36,805 bases of DNA from a virus: positions 1 through 36,805 of the IMG/VR virus record IMGVR_UViG_3300020220_000156; one strand, given 5' to 3'. How positions within the stretch are numbered: the first letter of the stretch is position 1; every line of letters begins with the position of its first letter. Positions 1-7,216 of the stretch are shown piece by piece. Below the pieces are notes generated by a model. That model had not been told where the DNA came from and did not search any database. It saw nothing but the letters and a program-made list of their open reading frames with translations. Position numbers and translations under genes: made by a program.

Positions 1-62
1 AGCATAACGGGTTCCCCGTTTTCGTTGGTTGCTTGTGTTGTTTTGTAGAGTGTTATTTCCAT
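1..62 (-). CDS. 5' end of an unidentified tail/fibre-module gene (partial)
   Basis: An open frame starts with ATG at 62 and runs off the left edge of the window after 20 full codons. The visible protein begins [10 protein letters not shown]. The start overlaps the stop of the upstream gene by one base (TAATG), and a GGAG lies seven bases upstream, so translation is well supported. It is probably one more member of the fibre/baseplate module, judged only by position. Too little is visible to assign a function. Confidence 0.6.
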   Translation of the reverse strand, partial: MEITLYKTTQATNENGEPVM

Positions 63-883
63 TAAGCAGCTCCTATATCCCAAATAATCATGCGACTATT
101 TTTCATAACTGTTACGCCCGTTGTGCTTGAAGCTGTTTGTGCAAATAAAAGAGTACAACTTGTTGTAGTTATCGGAATTACAGTACCCGATATCATTACG
201 CGGCCTGCAATATTGAATGTCGTGTCTAATGTTATATTGCTATTCAAAGCCGTTACCCCGTCCCATAATCTTATTGTTGTTCTTTCGAAAAAATCTCCTG
301 CGCCTCTTGAAGCAGCATTAACGGAAAATTTTATTACTGGCGTGGCTGACGTGTTAGCCCTTTTTACAAATAACATAAATTCAATCCAATACATTCTATT
401 TGCACTTAATGAAAATGTTAATTCGTCGTCTGTTTGAAACGTTGTTGAACTCGTCACCGTTTCGTCTGCTGTTTTTGTTACAATTGCCGTCGGCGCGCCC
501 AATGCACCTAACGTCGTACCGCTCACACTTAAACCCGAGCCGATTGTAATTTCCTCGGTGTCGCCCGTTCCCGCCGTGACTCGTCCTAATAATCGGTTTG
601 TTGTTACATTCTGAATTTTTGCATAGGTAACTGCATCGTTATCTATTGTCCAAGTTGCACCCGAACCCGATACGGTAATATCACCTTTGTCTCCATCGGA
701 AACACCACCGCCTGCCGTAGTCCAGCTTATGTTACCACTGCCATCCGTTGACAATACTTGACCATTCGATCCGCCTGTTATTGTTAATTTTGCAGTAGTG
801 GTATCAATGTCATTTGATGTGTCAATTGTTTTGTTCTGAATTGTATCAGGTAATTGACTATTTTTAAGTTTAGTCTCTGGCAT
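62..883 (-). CDS. Tail fibre / receptor-binding protein (273 aa)
   Basis: The protein starts MPET, like the next fibre gene upstream. It is rich in Gly, Ser, Thr and Asn. The middle (about residues 35-125) carries short segments such as [14 protein letters not shown] and [12 protein letters not shown] that are common in phage tail-fibre shafts. The C-terminal half (about 130-273) is a beta-rich, low-charge domain that could be the receptor-binding head. It ends one base inside the following gene. Its DNA has many more CG dinucleotides than most of the window, suggesting a separately acquired cassette. Role (host recognition at the tail tip) is inferred from composition and position; no fold was confirmed. 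Confidence 0.65.
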   Translation of the reverse strand: MPETKLKNSQLPDTIQNKTIDTSNDIDTTTAKLTITGGSNGQVLSTDGSGNISWTTAGGGVSDGDKGDITVSGSGATWTIDNDAVTYAKIQNVTTNRLLGRVTAGTGDTEEITIGSGLSVSGTTLGALGAPTAIVTKTADETVTSSTTFQTDDELTFSLSANRMYWIEFMLFVKRANTSATPVIKFSVNAASRGAGDFFERTTIRLWDGVTALNSNITLDTTFNIAGRVMISGTVIPITTTSCTLLFAQTASSTTGVTVMKNSRMIIWDIGAA

Positions 884-885
884 AA

Positions 886-1710
886 TTATTTCATGTAGTC
901 AGCAATAAGAACATCACCGCTGATTGGAGCTGTTGTCATTGTTATGACATTTGTCGAGATTGTGTAGTCATTTCCTGCACCGCTTTTTTGTCTGATACCA
1001 TTCAAAAAAATCTTTACTGTTCCTGCTGTTGGTGTGTTTGCTAATGTGAATGAAGTGTTTGAACCATTTATTGATCCACTCGGAGTCTCTTCAACTACGA
1101 AGTTACTTGTGCTAAGACTTCCGCTTGTATCAGCCACATAAGTAACAGAAGTCGAGCCGAGAGTCCCACCTGAATCACTTGTGCAGAAAAAACGCTTTTC
1201 AGCATTTACAGTTCCTTGGTCAACATAAACCAAAGAACCGACAAGTTCATCCCATGCATCTGAATCACTCGATCTTGTCATGGCGCTTGATGAGCCGTTG
1301 AAGTCATAGATACCATTCTGCGATGCTGTGCTCTGATCTTTGACGAGCACTCTGTCACCACTTGTTAATGCTATGCCATCAAATGTTGAAGTGCCCGGAT
1401 TACTTAATGTGATATTTGCGACGGAAGCCACCCTAACATTTCGATAACGATATGCAGTAGGCAGTCCATCAATAAGGGTATCGACATACCCTTTAGTCGT
1501 AGCATCGCCTGAATTTGTCGGAGTGCCTAATGAAGTGAGCTTATTATTGCCCATTGATTGAGCACCCGTAAATGCAACGGAACCGTCTTTTTTAACAAAA
1601 TTTGAACCATCTGCTAATTTAGATGATTCAATTCCTGCACCTGCTGCCACCTTTGCATTTGATATGGCACCATCGCGTATTTGTCTACCTGCTATTGTAG
1701 TTTCCGGCAT
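886..1710 (-). CDS. Tail fibre protein with C-terminal adhesin-like module (274 aa)
   Basis: An AGGA lies eight bases before the ATG at 1710. Residues 1-80 carry fibre motifs ([20 protein letters not shown], then [22 protein letters not shown]). Residues 81-200 contain a segment with [16 protein letters not shown] and NGIYDF, of a type often seen in phage fibre proteins. Residues 206-273 form a module that is repeated in the neighbouring 120-aa protein (1715-2077), with [24 protein letters not shown] and GDVLIADY. The protein probably forms part of the distal fibre. Mixed codon choice and more CG dinucleotides than the early region suggest the fibre cassette came from elsewhere. Confidence 0.7.
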   Translation of the reverse strand: MPETTIAGRQIRDGAISNAKVAAGAGIESSKLADGSNFVKKDGSVAFTGAQSMGNNKLTSLGTPTNSGDATTKGYVDTLIDGLPTAYRYRNVRVASVANITLSNPGTSTFDGIALTSGDRVLVKDQSTASQNGIYDFNGSSSAMTRSSDSDAWDELVGSLVYVDQGTVNAEKRFFCTSDSGGTLGSTSVTYVADTSGSLSTSNFVVEETPSGSINGSNTSFTLANTPTAGTVKIFLNGIRQKSGAGNDYTISTNVITMTTAPISGDVLIADYMK

Positions 1711-1714
1711 GATA

Positions 1715-2077
1715 TTATCCTAATTTGTAATTGATACGAATAATGTCACCAACAACAGGTGACTGATTTAGAATGATTGTATTTGTGCCTGATGTAATAT
1801 AGTCAACACCATATGTCTGAATTGTTGAATTCAATACCACATCAATTCCCAATGGCACAAAATTTTGCAATGTGGTGAATGTTGCATTTGAACCATTGAT
1901 TGCACCCGTTGGTGTTTCACCAATTACCCATGAATCACCACCATCATTCAACAATGAATTGACTTGAATTGTTATTGATTCAGCATTGACTTGAATGCTT
2001 TGAATATCATCATTCAATTCAATTGTCACCTTTTCAGGATTGACAATAATATCAACATTGTCATTGCTTATGCTCAT
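1715..2077 (-). CDS. Short fibre/adhesin-module protein (120 aa)
   Basis: The N-terminal 45 residues are a beta-strand-like repeat of alternating hydrophobic residues (VTIELND, IQVNAES, ITIQVNS). Residues 51-117 are a version of the module that ends the adjacent fibre protein (886-1710), with GETPTGAINGSN, VLNSTIQTYGVDY and GDIIRINY. The start overlaps the upstream stop by ATGA. The arrangement looks like a duplicated C-terminal domain carried on a short stem. It is likely a fibre accessory or tip protein; the exact role is not known. Confidence 0.65.
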   Translation of the reverse strand: MSISNDNVDIIVNPEKVTIELNDDIQSIQVNAESITIQVNSLLNDGGDSWVIGETPTGAINGSNATFTTLQNFVPLGIDVVLNSTIQTYGVDYITSGTNTIILNQSPVVGDIIRINYKLG

Positions 2078-2415
2078 GGTGTTACAGTGTCAATGATTTG
2101 AACATCTCCACTCAAATATTTTTTAACTGTTCCATTTGACCATGCAATCTTCACATCATATGCTGCATTCTTCTGCGGTGTCAATGCTGCTGATGTCCCT
2201 GCTGACAATACCATAGTAAATTGTCCATTGGTTGCAGGATTTGTCACAGAACATGTGAATGAAAATAGGATTGCATTGGATGATTTGTCACGGCATTGTG
2301 CCGTCAATGTTGCATTTGTTAAATCAATTGCAGTTCCATTCTTGTCAGTGACCTTCACTGTCAATGCAAATGTTTCACCTTTGAATAAAGTGATATTGTA
2401 TCTATCTCTTTTCAT
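2074..2415 (-). CDS. Baseplate upper protein-like, Ig-like beta domain (113 aa)
   Basis: The sequence KGETFALTVKVTDKNGTAIDLTNATLTAQCRDK, seen here in parts (residues 12-44), followed by SGDVQIIDTVT at the C-terminus, is the pattern of single-domain beta proteins placed before fibre genes, including BppU N-terminal domains. It may anchor the fibres to the baseplate. The ATG at 2415 shares one base with the stop of the upstream gene (TGATG). A TTG three bases earlier is in frame, but ATG is preferred. The family call is by general resemblance, so confidence is moderate. Confidence 0.55.
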   Translation of the reverse strand: MKRDRYNITLFKGETFALTVKVTDKNGTAIDLTNATLTAQCRDKSSNAILFSFTCSVTNPATNGQFTMVLSAGTSAALTPQKNAAYDVKIAWSNGTVKKYLSGDVQIIDTVTP

Positions 2416-2951
2416 CAATTTTCAATAAGAATGTAGGGAATGTTTTTGCCTGATGGAAAATATGCCTTGACAAGTGTCATGAATTCATCCCATTGTGTTG
2501 GATGAATTGTTTGGCATCCCTCTGATGAAGTCGTATTGAATCCACCTTTGTGAATGTTGATGCCAAAAAATCCTGTTTCTTCTTTGTTTGTCACATCCCT
2601 TTTGACTGTGACCGGCTCTTCTTGAATCAATGCCTGATATTGTTTTGACTTTTCTTTTGACAAGCCATGAATTCCAATTTTGTATTCATATTTTCCTGCC
2701 TTCAAATTTGCAAGACCTTTGCCGATTTTTTTATTCATTCCATGTCGTGATGGGTCTGTATTTGCATTGAATCCAAATGCTAAATTTGTTTCAATGATGT
2801 AGATTGCATCATCATATATCCCTCTGTCATTCACACCCTTTTTTCCCATTTCATCCTTGTAGTATCCACGAATACCTACAATGCAGGGAATTGATTGTGA
2901 TGATGGAATTTTCTGCATTATTTGACTGCGTGTCAATTTTGGTCTTGTCAT
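2415..2951 (-). CDS. L,D-transpeptidase (YkuD-fold)-like cell-wall protein (178 aa)
   Basis: The C-terminal half contains GFFGINIHKGG followed by SSEGCQTI. This matches the L,D-transpeptidase active-site layout, in which a His lies some residues before an S/T-H-G-C motif; here the His is residue 134 and the Cys is residue 146. The residue before Gly is Glu rather than the usual His, so catalysis may be altered. The gene directly follows two holin-like membrane protein genes and overlaps the second by ATGA, which places it in the lysis cassette. It could cut or remodel host peptidoglycan, or be a structural version of the fold. There is no obvious signal peptide. Confidence 0.6.
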   Translation of the reverse strand: MTRPKLTRSQIMQKIPSSQSIPCIVGIRGYYKDEMGKKGVNDRGIYDDAIYIIETNLAFGFNANTDPSRHGMNKKIGKGLANLKAGKYEYKIGIHGLSKEKSKQYQALIQEEPVTVKRDVTNKEETGFFGINIHKGGFNTTSSEGCQTIHPTQWDEFMTLVKAYFPSGKNIPYILIEN

Positions 2952-3190
2952 TGTTCAACCTCACCAAACATTTGTGAAATGAATGTGCCACCAACAGTCA
3001 TCACCAAACAAAGCAAAGCGATGCGTTCATATTCCATGACGTAGCATATTCCGGCACCTGCCGTGCCTGATGCTGCAATTGCAATTCCCAATCGTTTCAT
3101 TGCCTGTGGTGTTGTCAATCTCAATCCTTTGAATCCAAACAATACTTTTTTTGGCTCCCTTTTCTTTCTTGGTTTTTCCTTATTAGTCAT
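2948..3190 (-). CDS. Small membrane protein, holin candidate (80 aa)
   Basis: A strongly basic N-terminus (KEKPRKKREPKK) is followed by two hydrophobic segments: about residues 34-50 (GIAIAASGTAGAGICYV) and 55-72 (RIALLCLVMTVGGTFIS). The short loop between them suggests a hairpin of two membrane spans, typical of class II/III holins. It lies between another membrane protein gene and a peptidoglycan-enzyme-like gene, joined to both by ATGA overlaps. Holin is an inference from size, topology and context; a structural membrane protein remains possible. Confidence 0.55.
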   Translation of the reverse strand: MTNKEKPRKKREPKKVLFGFKGLRLTTPQAMKRLGIAIAASGTAGAGICYVMEYERIALLCLVMTVGGTFISQMFGEVEQ

Positions 3191-3486
3191 TTTGGCTGCC
3201 CATTGATGTTAGCAATAGCAATGAACAACTGATCTAATCTTTTGTTCAAAGAATTTCCCAAATCTTGAATTGCTTTTGTATTCTCTGCTTGTGTTTCTTC
3301 AATTTCCCTAACGCGTGATTCAATATGGCTCACCTGAAATGCTTTTGTGGTGGCTTCCCTTATTGTTTCAGCAATCAATTTTGAATTTGTTATGTCTCTT
3401 TTGTGTAGGTATTTGAATAGCATGAATATCAATGTCACTGCTGACACGATTGATGCCAAAATGTTTTTTATTATTTCAGATTCCAT
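3187..3486 (-). CDS. Membrane-anchored coiled-coil protein, holin/XhlA-like (99 aa)
   Basis: One N-terminal membrane segment (about residues 8-26, ILASIVSAVTLIFMLFKYL) is followed by a long charged helix (residues 30-90) with coiled-coil spacing, including SRVREIEETQAENTKAIQDL. This is the layout of hemolysin XhlA/BhlA-type phage proteins that act with holins. It is the first gene after a pair of terminators and starts the lysis cassette. The ribosome binding site is weak (AAAAAGCA). Assignment rests on topology and context. Confidence 0.5.
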   Translation of the reverse strand: MESEIIKNILASIVSAVTLIFMLFKYLHKRDITNSKLIAETIREATTKAFQVSHIESRVREIEETQAENTKAIQDLGNSLNKRLDQLFIAIANINGQPK

Positions 3487-3506
3487 TGCTTTTTATTTTA
3501 TGCTGC

Positions 3507-3544
3507 AAAAAGACAGGGCATCCCAAATGAATGAAATGCCCTGT
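3507..3544 (-). terminator. Rho-independent terminator (minus strand)
   Basis: The arms 3513-3521 and 3536-3544 (ACAGGGCAT and ATGCCCTGT) pair perfectly over 9 bp with a 14-base loop. On the minus strand the stem is followed by a T run (3511-3507). It lies only about 20 bases before the ATG of the holin-like gene at 3486, so it may act as a leader attenuator for the lysis genes. The stem resembles the terminator at 24862-24887. Confidence 0.7.
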
Positions 3545-3644
3545 GGGGCATAGGGATGATGGAAATGGATGACCATTCACGCAATCAATTTCGTAATTTG
3601 CGATAAACAATACAACATATGTGGAAAAATTTAATTTGGAAATG
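3545..3644 (-). other. Non-coding segment between two terminators
   Basis: This 100-base stretch lies between two minus-strand terminators and holds no ORF with a good ribosome binding site. An ORF crossing it (3476-3727, minus) runs through both hairpins and is judged spurious. A promoter firing here would give a short terminated RNA or a leader for the lysis genes. No clear -10/-35 pair was seen. Together with its two flanking hairpins it accounts for the largest intergenic gap, 3487-3716. Confidence 0.3.
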
Positions 3645-3679
3645 AAAAAAAGGCATAGCAGTTTCACCTCTGCCATGCC
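3645..3679 (-). terminator. Rho-independent terminator (minus strand)
   Basis: On the minus strand GGCATGGCAG (3679-3670) pairs with CTGCTATGCC (3661-3652). This gives a 10-bp stem with one G-U pair and an 8-base loop, followed by seven Ts (3651-3645). It lies just after the gene ending at 3717 and likely ends the long early transcript. Confidence 0.75.
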
Positions 3680-3716
3680 CTTATTGGATGCCCGTTCCCC
3701 GTGGGAAAAGGATGCG

Positions 3717-3914
3717 TCACTTGTCATCTATGGTGCTGATATTTTGCCGTTGCGATTCATTCATCATGGCATAAACTATCCGAAGTGCAGTGAATTCAGC
3801 TTCACGCCTTCCCATCCGTGCATCATGCTCTAATATGCCCGCAATTTCTTCAAAGAATTCATTTTGTGAATCCGGAATTGCAAATGATGGCAATTGCATT
3901 GTGTCTAAATTCAA
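3717..3914 (-). CDS. Small hypothetical protein (65 aa, TTG start)
   Basis: The protein is acidic and mostly helical, with IPDSQNEFFEEIAGILEHDA in its centre. I do not recognise a family. A GGAAG six bases before TTG at 3914, and a TTGA overlap with the stop of the glycosyltransferase gene, favour the TTG start. The alternative is ATG at 3899 (60 aa), which lacks a Shine-Dalgarno site. It is the last gene before the terminator at 3645-3679. Confidence 0.5.
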   Translation of the reverse strand: MNLDTMQLPSFAIPDSQNEFFEEIAGILEHDARMGRREAEFTALRIVYAMMNESQRQNISTIDDK

Positions 3915-4486
3915 TTATGGCTTCCAATTATTTTGTTGACATACCGTATTTCAATTTCATTTTTGATGCAATATTCTTCACATGCTTTTGCATATGAATA
4001 GTCTGCTGCATATTCATTTTCATTCCATGCAAATTGCTGTGCAATATCCTTTCTGACCATGATATTCAATGAATCAAATTCACCTGAATGAATTTGATCT
4101 TGCCTTGGAATGATGCCAACAATATTGTGCATGATTTTGAAAATCAAGATTCCTATTTCAATGCTGACAAATCGCATTGCCAATTCAAAATAGTTTGGAA
4201 AAATTGTGTTGTCATCATCCAAAAAAATAAAATAGTCACCTGTTGCTTCCTGAATCAATTTGTTCCTTTGCCGGTTTCCATATGTGCAAACATTTGAACT
4301 TTCAACTGATGAATATATCAACCTGCCATCCTGTAATGAATTGACACATAATTCATCTGCTGCACTATGTCCATCAGAGCATATCAATTGTTCCCAATTT
4401 GAATATGTCTGCATCCTTACGGAATCAATGCACTTTGCTAATGCAGCAGGGCGTGAATATGTCGGTGTAATGATGCTGAATTTCAT
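3911..4486 (-). CDS. Family 2 (GT-A) glycosyltransferase (191 aa)
   Basis: The N-terminus MKFSIITPTYSRPAALAKCI is the nucleotide-sugar-binding start of GT2 enzymes. GDYFIFLDDDNTIFP (about residues 92-106) holds the metal-binding DxD-type motif. The length is short for the family, so this is mostly the GT-A catalytic domain, with a few C-terminal residues in place of an acceptor domain. It is coupled by ATGA to the gene upstream. The sugar donor and target (phage DNA, virion protein or host envelope) cannot be read from sequence. It is one of three GT-A-like genes in the window. Confidence 0.8.
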   Translation of the reverse strand: MKFSIITPTYSRPAALAKCIDSVRMQTYSNWEQLICSDGHSAADELCVNSLQDGRLIYSSVESSNVCTYGNRQRNKLIQEATGDYFIFLDDDNTIFPNYFELAMRFVSIEIGILIFKIMHNIVGIIPRQDQIHSGEFDSLNIMVRKDIAQQFAWNENEYAADYSYAKACEEYCIKNEIEIRYVNKIIGSHN

Positions 4487-4689
4487 TTCCAATCAACCCT
4501 TTCAAATCGGCAGATGTATTTTTGCCCTTTTAACTTACAAACATATACGCACCTGAAATTTACAACACGCCTCAAAAAACGGTAAGTGCATAGTTCATTC
4601 GGCTTTGGTCTATTTGAACCAATGGCAATGCCTTCAATCGCATCCTGTGTGATTCTCATTGGTGTAATATAGTGTCGGACTTCCATCAT
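4483..4689 (-). CDS. Hypothetical basic protein (68 aa)
   Basis: A short, Arg-rich protein of mixed alpha/beta character (MRITQDAIEGIAIG, then NFRCVYVCKLKGQKYICRF) with three Cys in its C-terminal half. No family recognised. Its start overlaps the stop of the upstream membrane-protein gene by ATGA and its stop overlaps the glycosyltransferase start in the same way, so it is translated in the same unit. Confidence 0.55.
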   Translation of the reverse strand: MMEVRHYITPMRITQDAIEGIAIGSNRPKPNELCTYRFLRRVVNFRCVYVCKLKGQKYICRFERVDWK

Positions 4690-4862
4690 TCAGCAAAAAC
4701 TTTGAATGTGTTGATGACTTCATTTCCAATTTTGTAAAGCACAATCGCCATTGATGCACAAATCAATGTGATAAGGCACCAAATGATTTCAACGGCATTG
4801 TTGTCAATCCACTTTCCTAATGCTTTCAAAATATCAGTAGCTTTTTTAGTCAATTTGAACAT
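4686..4862 (-). CDS. Single-span membrane protein (58 aa)
   Basis: ATG at 4862 is preceded by AAAAAGGA about nine bases upstream. The reading begins MFKLTKKATDILKALGKW. A hydrophobic span follows at about residues 25-44 (EIIWCLITLICASMAIVLY), and the end is polar. The gene follows the terminator at 4883-4923, and its stop overlaps the next start by ATGA. Function unknown. Possible roles are a superinfection-exclusion or holin-like protein, which is a guess from size and topology. Confidence 0.65.
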   Translation of the reverse strand: MFKLTKKATDILKALGKWIDNNAVEIIWCLITLICASMAIVLYKIGNEVINTFKVFAE

Positions 4863-4882
4863 GATACAATTTCCTTTTTATG

Positions 4883-4923
4883 TAAAAATAACCCCTGCAT
4901 GAATCCCCAAAATGCATGCAGGG
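4883..4923 (-). terminator. Rho-independent terminator (minus strand)
   Basis: The arms 4893-4901 and 4915-4923 (CCCTGCATG and CATGCAGGG) form a 9-bp perfect stem with a 13-base loop. On the minus strand TTATTTTT follows (4890-4883). It lies between the genes ending at 4956 and starting at 4862, inside an otherwise continuous operon, so it probably trims rather than ends transcription. Confidence 0.7.
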
Positions 4924-4955
4924 TTGGAGCTTAACATGAATAACCCAACAACCTG

Positions 4956-5132
4956 TCATCCCTTGCCTTGCTTTTCTGTGCTAACTTCACTTTCCCAATT
5001 CAAAGCAAAATAATATGCCAATTGACTTACTTCCAATGGTGTTAATTCTTGTCCATCAATGACAAACATTTGCGGATCTGTCATTTCATCACAATATAGT
5101 TTGCCATCCTTTTCAATGCATGTCAGATTCAT
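4956..5132 (-). CDS. Hypothetical acidic protein (58 aa)
   Basis: The start at 5132 is chosen because GGAAG lies six bases before it; a longer in-frame version from 5243 would read through low-quality sequence. The protein begins MNLTCIEKDGKLYCDEMTDP and continues with a helix, TPLEVSQLAYYFALNWESEV. No family recognised. It overlaps the upstream gene by 20 bases, and a terminator follows its stop. Confidence 0.5.
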   Translation of the reverse strand: MNLTCIEKDGKLYCDEMTDPQMFVIDGQELTPLEVSQLAYYFALNWESEVSTEKQGKG

Positions 5133-5385
5133 CTGTGCTTCCAAGGTTGATGATGTTGATTGATTCAATATATGAGTCTGCAATCTCTTTTGCTTTTTTT
5201 TCTGATTTTGTCTGCAATTGAATTGTGACAATATTTGGTTCATTCAATCCATAAACACGCAATGAATATTTTTTTTCATCATCTAATTTAATAACTGCTT
5301 TGTAGAAACAATCCATGACACCACCAAGTCGTGAAATGCATCCGTGCTCATGATGCCATGATGTATCTTGTCTCTTTTTTGCCAT
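5113..5385 (-). CDS. Hypothetical protein (90 aa)
   Basis: From ATG at 5385 the protein has a His/Cys-rich start (DTSWHHEHGCISRLGG), then two beta-like strands (YKAVIKLDDEKKYSLRVYGL) and a helix (KSEKKAKEIADSYIESI). No Shine-Dalgarno site is visible. Translation may be coupled to the DUF3127 gene, which ends 11 bases upstream, or begin at the in-frame ATG at 5433. No family recognised. Confidence 0.5.
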   Translation of the reverse strand: MAKKRQDTSWHHEHGCISRLGGVMDCFYKAVIKLDDEKKYSLRVYGLNEPNIVTIQLQTKSEKKAKEIADSYIESINIINLGSTDESDMH

Positions 5386-5395
5386 GACAAATGAT

Positions 5396-5731
5396 TCAGA
5401 AAGGCGCACTAAGGTGCTGCAAAGAATTTTCATTGAATGTTGCCTGTTCCAATTTTATATCCCATGCCACGATTGAATTCATTTGCCCTTGACTCCCATC
5501 TTTCTTTTTGTAGATTCTGCCACGCAAATCACATTTTGCATAAACTTGTGATCCAATACGGGCACCATCTAATTTTCCACATGCCTGTCCTGTTGCTTCA
5601 CATTTGATATGCTGCAAATAGTTTCCATTCGGAATTTCCAAAATGAAATCCCTCTTTTGAAATTTATCCGTGATCTGTTGCGTTGGATAAACTTCATGCA
5701 ATGTTCCATTCAACTCTACTGATAACGACAT
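5396..5731 (-). CDS. DUF3127 OB-fold protein, putative ssDNA-binding (111 aa)
   Basis: Residues from TLHEVYPTQQITDKFQKRDF through the IPNGNYLQHIKCEA segment to the VYAKCDLRGRIY strand match the DUF3127 pattern: a FqKR(D/E)F strand, an I-K-x-E strand and a nLRGR strand. DUF3127 is, to my knowledge, found mainly in Bacteroidetes and has an OB-like fold, so a single-strand DNA binding role in phage replication is plausible. ATG at 5731 is chosen because AGGA lies about ten bases upstream, inside the preceding small gene. The ORF could extend to 5782 without a ribosome binding site. It is the best host clue in the window. Confidence 0.65.
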   Translation of the reverse strand: MSLSVELNGTLHEVYPTQQITDKFQKRDFILEIPNGNYLQHIKCEATGQACGKLDGARIGSQVYAKCDLRGRIYKKKDGSQGQMNSIVAWDIKLEQATFNENSLQHLSAPF

Positions 5732-5732
5732 C

Positions 5733-5858
5733 TTAATAAGTCCTGAAATATTCATATAAAAACAACACTTCTTTGATGGCATGAATAATCACTGCAATGC
5801 AGACGGATAGCAAAGCCATGCCAAGCAATGCATCAATCCATTTGGGTTTCTTTTCCAT
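5733..5858 (-). CDS. Single-span membrane microprotein (41 aa)
   Basis: ATG at 5858 has AGGA six bases upstream (AAGGATGATGA before the start). The product begins MEKKPKWIDALLGMALLSVC and has one membrane span (about residues 9-29), then HAIKEVLFLYEYFRTY. Its stop is one base before the DUF3127 start, and it lies directly after the endolysin gene. Basic residues before the span predict an N-in orientation. It may aid lysis (pinholin or spanin-like) or have an unrelated role. It is below the size of most gene callers. Confidence 0.6.
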   Translation of the reverse strand: MEKKPKWIDALLGMALLSVCIAVIIHAIKEVLFLYEYFRTY

Positions 5859-5867
5859 TCATCATCC

Positions 5868-6470
5868 TTATTGAATGTTCAACAATTGATTGTAATATAC
5901 CAACAATTTATATCGTGATTGCAAGCCAAGTTTTCCACCATTCACTTTTTTTGTGACCTGCTCACAAATGTCAAATGAAGTTCCTTTGTCAGCAATCAAA
6001 TTCAATTTCACTGAATCCCAATACCACGCAGCAGAATACATTGGATATTTTGTTGCAATCAAATCAGGATTGTCAACAATATTTTCCGGCAAATAATTAT
6101 CAAGAATGATATACTTGCTTTTCCCTGTGCATTGAATATATCCTCTGCCACGAAATTTGAACCCGTCACCACTTCCTTCATCACCATTTCCCATTCTATT
6201 TGCATAAACCTTATTGCCTATTCTTTCCGGATGCATTGCATATCCTTTTGTGTCATCCAATGATTTGAAATGCCTTGGAAAAACTTGTAATAATCGTGCT
6301 GCTGAATATTTCATGTTTTCCGTTGTGCTTTTGAATCCACCTGATTCATGGTGGCATTGTGATAGGAAATGTGCCATGCGTTTCGGTGTGTCAATTTGAA
6401 AATTTTTGACTACTGATGGCAATTCATCCAATACCCTTTTTGGCAATTTGTCCAATTTTGCTATGTTCAT
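5868..6470 (-). CDS. Endolysin, glycoside hydrolase family 19 (200 aa)
   Basis: This is a GH19 chitinase/lysozyme-type domain that hydrolyses the glycan strands of peptidoglycan. FLSQCHHESGGFKSTTEN (residues 35-52) carries the catalytic Glu42 and a second acidic residue, Glu51. GSGDGFKFRGRGYIQCTGKS (99-118) is the family's second signature. It is a single-domain enzyme of usual length with no signal peptide, so export would need a holin. It sits in the replication/early region, far from the holin-like genes at 2948-3486, though a 41-codon membrane-protein gene follows it. It is joined by a short overlap to the gene before it. Confidence 0.88.
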   Translation of the reverse strand: MNIAKLDKLPKRVLDELPSVVKNFQIDTPKRMAHFLSQCHHESGGFKSTTENMKYSAARLLQVFPRHFKSLDDTKGYAMHPERIGNKVYANRMGNGDEGSGDGFKFRGRGYIQCTGKSKYIILDNYLPENIVDNPDLIATKYPMYSAAWYWDSVKLNLIADKGTSFDICEQVTKKVNGGKLGLQSRYKLLVYYNQLLNIQ

Positions 6471-6712
6471 TCTGGTTCCTCATAATTTTCTAAACATATA
6501 AATTCAGCTTCATTATACATCAGTTCCAATATACTATGAATCACCAATTCATCTTGATTGTATTGAAATTTATGTTGAAATTTTTCATCTTGATAATTAC
6601 CAATAAGGTAATACCAAATGATTGACCCTTCCTCTTCAGAATCCCAAATTGTCCAGCGCATAACTGTCAATCCATTTGGTTGATTGAATCCATCTAATTT
6701 AGTCCATTTCAT
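6467..6712 (-). CDS. Hypothetical acidic protein (81 aa)
   Basis: ATG at 6712 overlaps the stop of the upstream gene by ATGA. The protein is rich in Trp, Tyr and Glu (MRWTIWDSEEEGSIIWYYLI) and looks beta-rich with a helical C-terminus ending in ENYEEPE. An in-frame start at 6760 would be buried in the upstream gene and is less likely. No family recognised. It lies directly before the endolysin gene. Confidence 0.55.
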   Translation of the reverse strand: MKWTKLDGFNQPNGLTVMRWTIWDSEEEGSIIWYYLIGNYQDEKFQHKFQYNQDELVIHSILELMYNEAEFICLENYEEPE

Positions 6713-7215
6713 TTTGCCGCCCCAAAAAAATGTTTGTATTCCTTTATCATCAATTTCCACACTGCCAATTCATCTTTCAATGGCTGTATTTCTTTTTCGT
6801 ATTTCTTTGCAAGTTCGATTGCATACACAATTGATTTTGGTGCGCTTTTCCCTGTATGCTCACACCATGCATCCAATATTTTGATGTGGTCTTCTGTGAC
6901 TAATCTTACAAATCTTGAATCCTTTTCAGTTTGTTTTTCACTTGCATCCGTTTGTGGTCTACCTACTTTCAATTTGCTCTTTTCATTTTCAATCAAATCC
7001 AAACGAATCAATGAAACGCCTGTGACATGTGGACTCAATACTTTTGCAAAGTTTATGACATCCATGTTGCCTGATAATATGTCAAATGTTTCTTTGTCTT
7101 TTGATTCGAGTTCAACCATTCCATTTTCAACCCTTTTGAATGCTCTGTAAAAAGCATCACGCGTTTCATCAGGAATAGCATAGTATTTTCTTTTGAATTC
7201 TTCGGGTTCCAACAT
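6709..7215 (-). CDS. Putative ribbon-helix-helix DNA-binding protein (168 aa)
   Basis: About residues 98-145 have a ribbon-helix-helix pattern: a short strand (SRFVRLVTED), a first helix (HIKILDAWCEHTG) and a second helix (SAPKSIVYAIELAKKYEKEI). The N-terminal 70 residues are helical and acidic, and a KVGRPQTDAS linker precedes the candidate DNA-binding part. AGGAG lies six bases before ATG 7215. An ATG five bases earlier is out of frame. It could be a transcriptional regulator or a partition-like protein. This is inferred from residue pattern only. Confidence 0.5.
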   Translation of the reverse strand: MLEPEEFKRKYYAIPDETRDAFYRAFKRVENGMVELESKDKETFDILSGNMDVINFAKVLSPHVTGVSLIRLDLIENEKSKLKVGRPQTDASEKQTEKDSRFVRLVTEDHIKILDAWCEHTGKSAPKSIVYAIELAKKYEKEIQPLKDELAVWKLMIKEYKHFFGAAK

Positions 7216-7216
7216 T

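Noticed and set aside
90-437. Plus-strand ORF of 115 codons
   Set aside because: Antisense to the fibre gene 62-883, which has a good ribosome-bound neighbour and fibre motifs.
3476-3727. Minus-strand ORF of 83 codons
   Set aside because: It runs through two terminator hairpins and overlaps both neighbours, with no family features.
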